Source: Gammaproteobacteria bacterium (lineage in GTDB: Bacteria > Pseudomonadota > Gammaproteobacteria > UBA9214). From it: 17,388 nucleotides of DNA. The stretch lies in NCBI GenBank assembly GCA_029864225.1, contig JAOTTU010000026.1:1-17388 (forward strand). The letters run 5' to 3'. The first letter of the stretch is position 1, and each line of letters opens with the position of its first letter. Of this stretch, positions 14,030-17,388 are shown in pieces. The notes beneath the pieces are model-generated. The model saw only the letters and a program-made list of their open reading frames with translations. It made no database searches and was not told where the DNA came from. The position numbers and the translations under genes were made by a program.

Positions 14030-14043
14030 TTGATATCAATCAA
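14030..14043 (+). promoter_or_regulatory. Perfect FNR/ANR-type binding site
   Basis: TTGAT-ATCA-ATCAA matches the FNR-family consensus TTGAT-N4-ATCAA at all ten fixed positions. It lies eight bases after the yjbQ stop, within a wider imperfect palindrome (TTGATTG at 14019-14025 facing CAATCAA). Its centre is about 41 bases before the start predicted from TACACT (14065-14070), the spacing of a class II activated promoter. Downstream is the lipoprotein gene. Confidence 0.75.
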
Positions 14044-14064
14044 TGTTAATTCCGGCGCAGGGAC

Positions 14065-14070
14065 TACACT
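14065..14070 (+). promoter_or_regulatory. Candidate -10 element of the FNR-type promoter
   Basis: TACACT agrees with TATAAT at four of six positions. A start near 14077 puts the FNR site at about -41 and leaves a leader of about 65 bases before ATG 14142. No separate -35 is needed in this promoter class. Confidence 0.45.
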
Positions 14071-14109
14071 TAGACCGCTAAGGGAAATTTTGTCCCCCAT
14101 TGGTTAATG

Positions 14110-14127
14110 ATCCGGGATATCCGGGAT
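14110..14127. repeat. 9-bp perfect tandem repeat in the lipoprotein leader
   Basis: ATCCGGGAT is repeated head-to-tail at 14110-14118 and 14119-14127, ending one base before the AAGGAGG ribosome-binding site (14129-14135). It could base-pair with other leader parts; no function is known. Confidence 0.8.
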
Positions 14128-14141
14128 TAAGGAGGGGTGTC

Positions 14142-15167
14142 ATGGAGTATTTAAAAACATTGTGGGTTTCTGTATTTGTTGTCATCGCGCTTGTGGCCTG
14201 TGGAGGCGGCGGTGGCTTGGCTGGTGGTGGCGAGCCTTTACCGGGTGCTGCCATTAATATCACTGAGGCTAATGCTGTTCCCGTCACGGCTGCGGTCGTA
14301 GGTTCTGTTGAAGTCGTGCAGGGGCTCTCCGAGGGAGGCACCGGGGCCATTATCGGTGTTGCTACCGAGACCGCCGGCGGTGGGTTCAATATGGCCGATT
14401 TTGTCCTGCAGCAGTTGGACAGGTTCACCGTGGTCCGGGAACAGGCCCTGGTGAACAGTGCCGTGGGCGTGGCGATCGACCCGCCGATCTCAGGGGACTG
14501 TGACAATCTCAATTTGGGGACCATCACGATTACCGGTGATGTTGCCGACCCGACCCTCAACAGCATCGCGGTTGGGGACAACGTGGTTCTGACAATGACC
14601 AACTGCGAAATGGATGGCCTGGTGGCCAACGGGGGGTTCACCCTGACGGTTGTTGCATTCAGCGACAATATCGATACCTTTATCCCGCCCTACAGCCTCA
14701 CAGTGGATGTGGTGGTGACGGATTTCACCGTCAACGACGGTCTCTCGACATTTTCAGGGGACGGCGACATGACGCTTACCCTGGCCGGCAATGCCGACGG
14801 CACCAGGGATATGATTGCTACCGGGACTCAGTTGACAGCGACGGAGGCCGGTTTCACCACCGTCCTGGCCAATTACCTGTATGAGTTGACTGAGAATGTT
14901 TTCACGTTGGACTACAGTCTTGACATGAGCGGTGAGCTGGACAGTTCTGCGCTGGGTGGCTCGGTGATGTTCAACTCCACCACAACCTTTGCCGGGTTTG
15001 GGGAGGGATATCCCGGTGCCGGTGTGTTGCTGATCACGGGCGCGGACGGTTCGCAGTGCCGGCTGAGGACCATCGACGCGGTCAATGTTGAGATCGATGT
15101 GGATGCCGATGGTGACGGGGTATTCGAGACCACGATCAACGATACCTGGGCCAACCTGACGGCGTAG
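14142..15167 (+). CDS. Secreted lipoprotein of unknown function
   Basis: Protein of 341 residues with a clear lipoprotein signal: MEYLKTLWVSVFVVIALVAC, lipobox LVAC with Cys20, followed by a Gly-rich linker (GGGGGLAGGGE). Gly at +2 suggests outer-membrane sorting by the usual Asp rule. The rest is Thr/Val/Asp/Gly-rich and predicted to be beta-rich. Three Cys (in SGDCDN, TNCEMD and SQCRL) could form disulfides. DADGDGVFETTIND near the C-terminus resembles a calcium-loop or EF-hand-like sequence. No named family is recognised. The start is firm: AAGGAGG at 14129-14135, six bases before ATG 14142; an upstream GTG/ATG-like extension to 14100 would bury the signal peptide. A perfect FNR-type site lies about 100 bases upstream, implying oxygen-responsive control. 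Confidence 0.85.
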   Translation: MEYLKTLWVSVFVVIALVACGGGGGLAGGGEPLPGAAINITEANAVPVTAAVVGSVEVVQGLSEGGTGAIIGVATETAGGGFNMADFVLQQLDRFTVVREQALVNSAVGVAIDPPISGDCDNLNLGTITITGDVADPTLNSIAVGDNVVLTMTNCEMDGLVANGGFTLTVVAFSDNIDTFIPPYSLTVDVVVTDFTVNDGLSTFSGDGDMTLTLAGNADGTRDMIATGTQLTATEAGFTTVLANYLYELTENVFTLDYSLDMSGELDSSALGGSVMFNSTTTFAGFGEGYPGAGVLLITGADGSQCRLRTIDAVNVEIDVDADGDGVFETTINDTWANLTA

Positions 15168-15201
15168 TCATTCCCTGCGGTTGTACACTCTATGTTTGTA
15201 G

Positions 15202-15224
15202 CATGCGGGCCACTGGCCCGCATG
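15202..15224 (+). terminator. 10-bp hairpin, probable terminator after the lipoprotein gene
   Basis: CATGCGGGCC (15202-15211) pairs perfectly with GGCCCGCATG (15215-15224) around a three-base loop, followed by TTATT. The T run is weak, so termination may be partial and allow readthrough into the barrel gene. Confidence 0.6.
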
Positions 15225-15241
15225 TTATTCGATCTACTTGA

Positions 15242-16054
15242 ATGGCCCCTATGATGACCAAGATGACATGGTACTTGCCTGTGTTGCTCGGCCTGGTGTT
15301 CCCGGGATCGGCATCACCAAACCCCGGCGACAGTACCGTCGCCGGCTGGGTGGCCTTTTCCGTGCAGGACTTCGACTACACCGAGACCTTTGATGACGGC
15401 TCCATCGCCGACACCGAGGCCGGCCTGCTGCCGGGCGTCAACCTGGGCCTGTCGATTGAACGCAATCGTGTTTTCGCAGAGACCGCGCTTTCTGCCTGGT
15501 CCGGCAATGTCGGTTATCACGGACCGGCAGATACGGTGACCGGTGAGGACCTGCTGGACTGGAATCTCCTCGCCGGTGCCGAGGTCTACCGGCATACCGC
15601 TACCACCGTCGCCGTTTATGCCGGCGCAGGCTACCGCTACTGGGAGCGGGATATCCAGTCCACGGCCACGCTCAGTGGCCTGTTCGAGACCTATGAGTGG
15701 TGGTATGGCCTGCTGGGCCTGCGCCTGCAACGGGAGACGGGCGAGTCGGTTCGACTCGGCGCCGATATCCGTCTGTTGCGGCCCGTTCAACCCGAAATCC
15801 AGGTCGAGTTTGCCAGCGGCTTTGATGACAAGGATCTTGATTTGGGGGAGGAGACCGGTGTCCGTGTTGCTTTGACGCTGGAGAAAAAGCTGGATGGCAA
15901 GTCCAGCTATTTTATTTCACCCTGGTTTGAATACTGGGAACTGGGGCGCAGCCGTACCGGGCACCTGCTGCAGGACGGTATCGTTGTTGGTACAGTGTTT
16001 GAGCCCATGAGCGAGACGCGTAATTTCGGTGTCAATATCGGCCTTGTCTGGTAG
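15242..16054 (+). CDS. Outer-membrane beta-barrel protein, unknown function
   Basis: Protein of 270 residues with a signal peptide (TWYLPVLLGLVFPGSAS, cleavage near residue 25) and alternating hydrophobic/polar strands rich in Tyr, Trp and Gly. It ends in Trp (NFGVNIGLVW), the usual terminal aromatic residue recognised by the Bam machinery. Strand-like segments include LGLSIERNRVFAETALSAW, VAVYAGAGYRYWER, WWYGLLGLRLQRE, VRVALTLEKKL and YFISPWFEYWEL, consistent with a small barrel of about 8-12 strands. No specific family is recognised. Start: ATG 15242 or ATG 15251/15254; none has a Shine-Dalgarno. It lies 75 bases after the lipoprotein gene and may share its promoter if the hairpin between them leaks. 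Confidence 0.8.
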   Translation: MAPMMTKMTWYLPVLLGLVFPGSASPNPGDSTVAGWVAFSVQDFDYTETFDDGSIADTEAGLLPGVNLGLSIERNRVFAETALSAWSGNVGYHGPADTVTGEDLLDWNLLAGAEVYRHTATTVAVYAGAGYRYWERDIQSTATLSGLFETYEWWYGLLGLRLQRETGESVRLGADIRLLRPVQPEIQVEFASGFDDKDLDLGEETGVRVALTLEKKLDGKSSYFISPWFEYWELGRSRTGHLLQDGIVVGTVFEPMSETRNFGVNIGLVW

Positions 16055-16100
16055 CCCCGTCAATTGATGCCGCGCGGCTCCTTTTGTCAGGGGGCCGTTT

Positions 16101-16907
16101 TCAATCAGCCAGTTTTTTCAGTACATGTGCCGCGGCCACCAGGCCGAAACAGGCGGTGACGCTGGTGGTGGAGCCCATGCCGCCGGCACAGTTCAGGCGC
16201 CCGACGCGGGGGTCGTGCGGCTTGTCGTGGCAGATGCCGCCGTCTTCGGCGGGAAACAGCGGCTGCTCTTCGGAATAGACGCAGGGGATATCGAAACGCC
16301 GTTTCAGGTTTCTGGGGAAGCCGTAGTCCTGGCGCAGCAGCTTGCGGGTCTTCGAGAACAGGGCGTCGTGTTCGGTGCGGCTGAGATCGGCGACCCGGAT
16401 CCGGGTCGGGTCGGTCTGGCCGCCGGCACCGCCCACCGTGATCAGGCGGACCTTGTGGCGCCGGCACCAGGCGATCAGTGCCGCCTTGATACGGAAGCCG
16501 TCGATGCAGTCGATGACCCAGTCGTAGTCCCGCCCCAGCAGCGCATCCAGGTTGTCCGGCGCCAGGAATTCCTCGATCGCCGTCACCCGGCAGTCCGGGT
16601 TGATGTCGCGGATGCGTTCGGCCATGACCTGTACCTTGGCCTTGCCGAGGGTCCCCGTGAGGGCGTGCAGCTGGCGGTTGATGTTGGATTCGGCGATGTG
16701 GTCGAGGTCGATCAGGGTGATGTGGCCAATGGCCGAGCGCGCCAGCGCCTCGGCGGCCCAGGAACCGACGCCGCCGATGCCGATCACGCCCACATGTGAC
16801 TGTCTGAACCTGTCCAGGGCGTCTGCCCCATAGAGGCGCCGGACACCGCCGAAGCGGCGATCCGGGTCTGTGGATGCGGGTGGGATATCCTGATCGCTTG
16901 CACTCAT
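16101..16907 (-). CDS. tcdA: tRNA threonylcarbamoyladenosine dehydratase TcdA (CsdL/YgdL)
   Basis: E1-like enzyme that uses ATP to cyclise t6A at position 37 of ANN-decoding tRNAs to ct6A. The 268-residue protein matches the family length. It has RRFGGVRRLYGADALDRFRQSHV, then the ATP-binding loop VGVIGIGGVGSWAAEALARS (39-58), DLDHIAESNINRQ (67-79, conserved Asp, Asn and Arg) and DWVIDCIDGFRIKAALIAWC (129-148). ITVGGAGGQTDPTRIRVADLSRTEHDAL and a C-terminal CAGGMGSTTSVTACFGLVAAAHVLKKL helix complete it. Start ATG 16907 fits family N-termini; there is no Shine-Dalgarno. It is divergent from the TatD gene. No csdA/csdE partners are present. Confidence 0.95.
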   Translation of the reverse strand: MSASDQDIPPASTDPDRRFGGVRRLYGADALDRFRQSHVGVIGIGGVGSWAAEALARSAIGHITLIDLDHIAESNINRQLHALTGTLGKAKVQVMAERIRDINPDCRVTAIEEFLAPDNLDALLGRDYDWVIDCIDGFRIKAALIAWCRRHKVRLITVGGAGGQTDPTRIRVADLSRTEHDALFSKTRKLLRQDYGFPRNLKRRFDIPCVYSEEQPLFPAEDGGICHDKPHDPRVGRLNCAGGMGSTTSVTACFGLVAAAHVLKKLAD

Positions 16908-16977
16908 GGGCGTCGTTTACACTCGTTTTGCTGAGCGAACATACCAGAAATCGACTGTGTTTGATTGCGTGCCGGCA

Positions 16978-16983
16978 TACAAT
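16978..16983 (+). promoter_or_regulatory. Candidate -10 element of the TatD-family gene
   Basis: TACAAT agrees with TATAAT at five of six positions. A start about seven bases downstream would coincide with ATG 16991, which would make the message leaderless. No good -35 was found, so the call is weak. Confidence 0.3.
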
Positions 16984-16990
16984 CATGTCC

Positions 16991-17388
16991 ATGGAGATTA
17001 TCGACACCCACTGTCACCTCGATGTGGCGCAGTTCGATACAGACCGGCAGGCGGTGTTGCAGCATGCGCGCAGCGGGGGGGTCGCCGGTATTGTGGTGCC
17101 AGGCGTGGAGGCCAAGGGCTGGGATGGCGTGTGGCGCCTGGGCGCAGCGGAACCCGACGTGTATCCCGCCTTCGGGCTGCATCCGGTGTACCTCGAACAG
17201 CATCGCGACGCGGACCTCGCAAGCCTCGAGTCGCAGTTGGCCGGCCGGCGCCCGGTCGCCGTCGGCGAGATCGGGCTGGACTATTTTGTCGCCGACCTCG
17301 ACCGTGCGCGTCAGCAGTCCCTGTTCGAGGCGCAGCTCGCGATCGCGCGGGCTGCCGGGCTGCCGGTGATCCTGCATGTGCGCAAGGC
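16991..17388 (+). CDS. TatD-family metal-dependent hydrolase/DNase, 3' truncated by window
   Basis: N-terminal part (about 132 residues) of a TIM-barrel metallohydrolase of the TatD family; members are 3'-5' DNases of about 260 residues. Visible motifs are MEIIDTHCHLD, with the metal-binding HxH, then GIVVPGVEAKGWD, VYPAFGLHPVYLEQH, VAVGEIGLDYFVADLDRARQQSLFEAQLAIA with the metal-ligand Glu, and PVILHVRKA with the next metal-ligand His at the window edge. The frame is open to the last base, so the gene continues outside. ATG 16985 is in frame two codons upstream, but ATG 16991 gives the usual short N-terminus; neither has a Shine-Dalgarno. Divergent from tcdA with a gap of about 80 bases. Confidence 0.93.
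   Translation, partial: MEIIDTHCHLDVAQFDTDRQAVLQHARSGGVAGIVVPGVEAKGWDGVWRLGAAEPDVYPAFGLHPVYLEQHRDADLASLESQLAGRRPVAVGEIGLDYFVADLDRARQQSLFEAQLAIARAAGLPVILHVRK

Noticed and set aside
13489..14100. 203-residue minus-strand frame over DUF924 and yjbQ
   Set aside because: Both plus-strand genes match known families; the minus frame has no motif.
14078..14668. 196-residue minus-strand frame opposite the lipoprotein gene
   Set aside because: Thr/Pro/Ser-rich shadow; the plus strand has a strong ribosome-binding site and lipobox.
16105..17007. 300-residue minus-strand frame overlapping tcdA
   Set aside because: Arg/Gly/Pro-rich shadow of tcdA in another frame; tcdA has the full E1-like motif set.

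Overview
The window reads as chromosomal DNA of a Gammaproteobacterium, possibly a Chromatiales-type sulfur-metabolising one. The evidence is the set of family matches: EfpL (YeiP), SlyD, TcdA, YjbQ, a DsrC/TusE-family protein, small CbiX, a CspA-type cold-shock protein and a TatD nuclease. The taxonomic placement is inference from gene content and G+C-rich codon use. No rRNA, tRNA, CRISPR array or intact insertion sequence was seen.

Left part (1-3400). This stretch is visibly poorer in G+C than the rest. A decayed CBS-domain gene (about 279-430) runs into a TonB-dependent outer-membrane receptor of the YncD/PqqU type (450-2540). A dedicated TonB follows (2598-3377), whose periplasmic linker is built from four 45-bp repeats. 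No ExbB/ExbD genes are present, so the pair must borrow an energising complex from elsewhere. The base composition and the broken gene suggest acquired DNA.

Middle (3544-8930). slyD and efpL lie on the minus strand, probably co-transcribed, with slyD first. Divergent from them are a GIY-YIG protein, possibly leaderless, and a 615-residue CPA1-type cation/proton antiporter with a cytosolic Rossmann-like domain. After a gene-poor gap holding a perfect 15-bp tandem duplication comes a stand-alone GltD-type flavoprotein. It converges on a cold-shock gene that has its own terminator.

Right-centre (9484-13060). This holds a short CbiX chelatase, a possible frameshifted minus-strand remnant, and an easily missed 58-codon gene 4 nt upstream of an unrecognised 288-residue protein. 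An NYN-domain protein overlaps the end of that gene. A four-helix CopD-like membrane protein and a DsrC-like protein with a displaced C-terminal cysteine follow.

Right (13061-17388). DUF924 and yjbQ overlap by one base. Downstream of yjbQ is a perfect FNR/ANR-type site (TTGAT-N4-ATCAA), placed as in a class II promoter ahead of a lipoprotein gene. An outer-membrane beta-barrel gene follows behind a strong hairpin. The window ends with tcdA (minus) and a divergent, truncated TatD-family nuclease gene.

The observations most worth following are the DsrC-like protein with its non-canonical cysteine arrangement, the predicted anaerobically controlled lipoprotein, the receptor plus repeat-linker TonB pair, and the hidden 58-codon gene coupled to an unknown conserved-looking protein.
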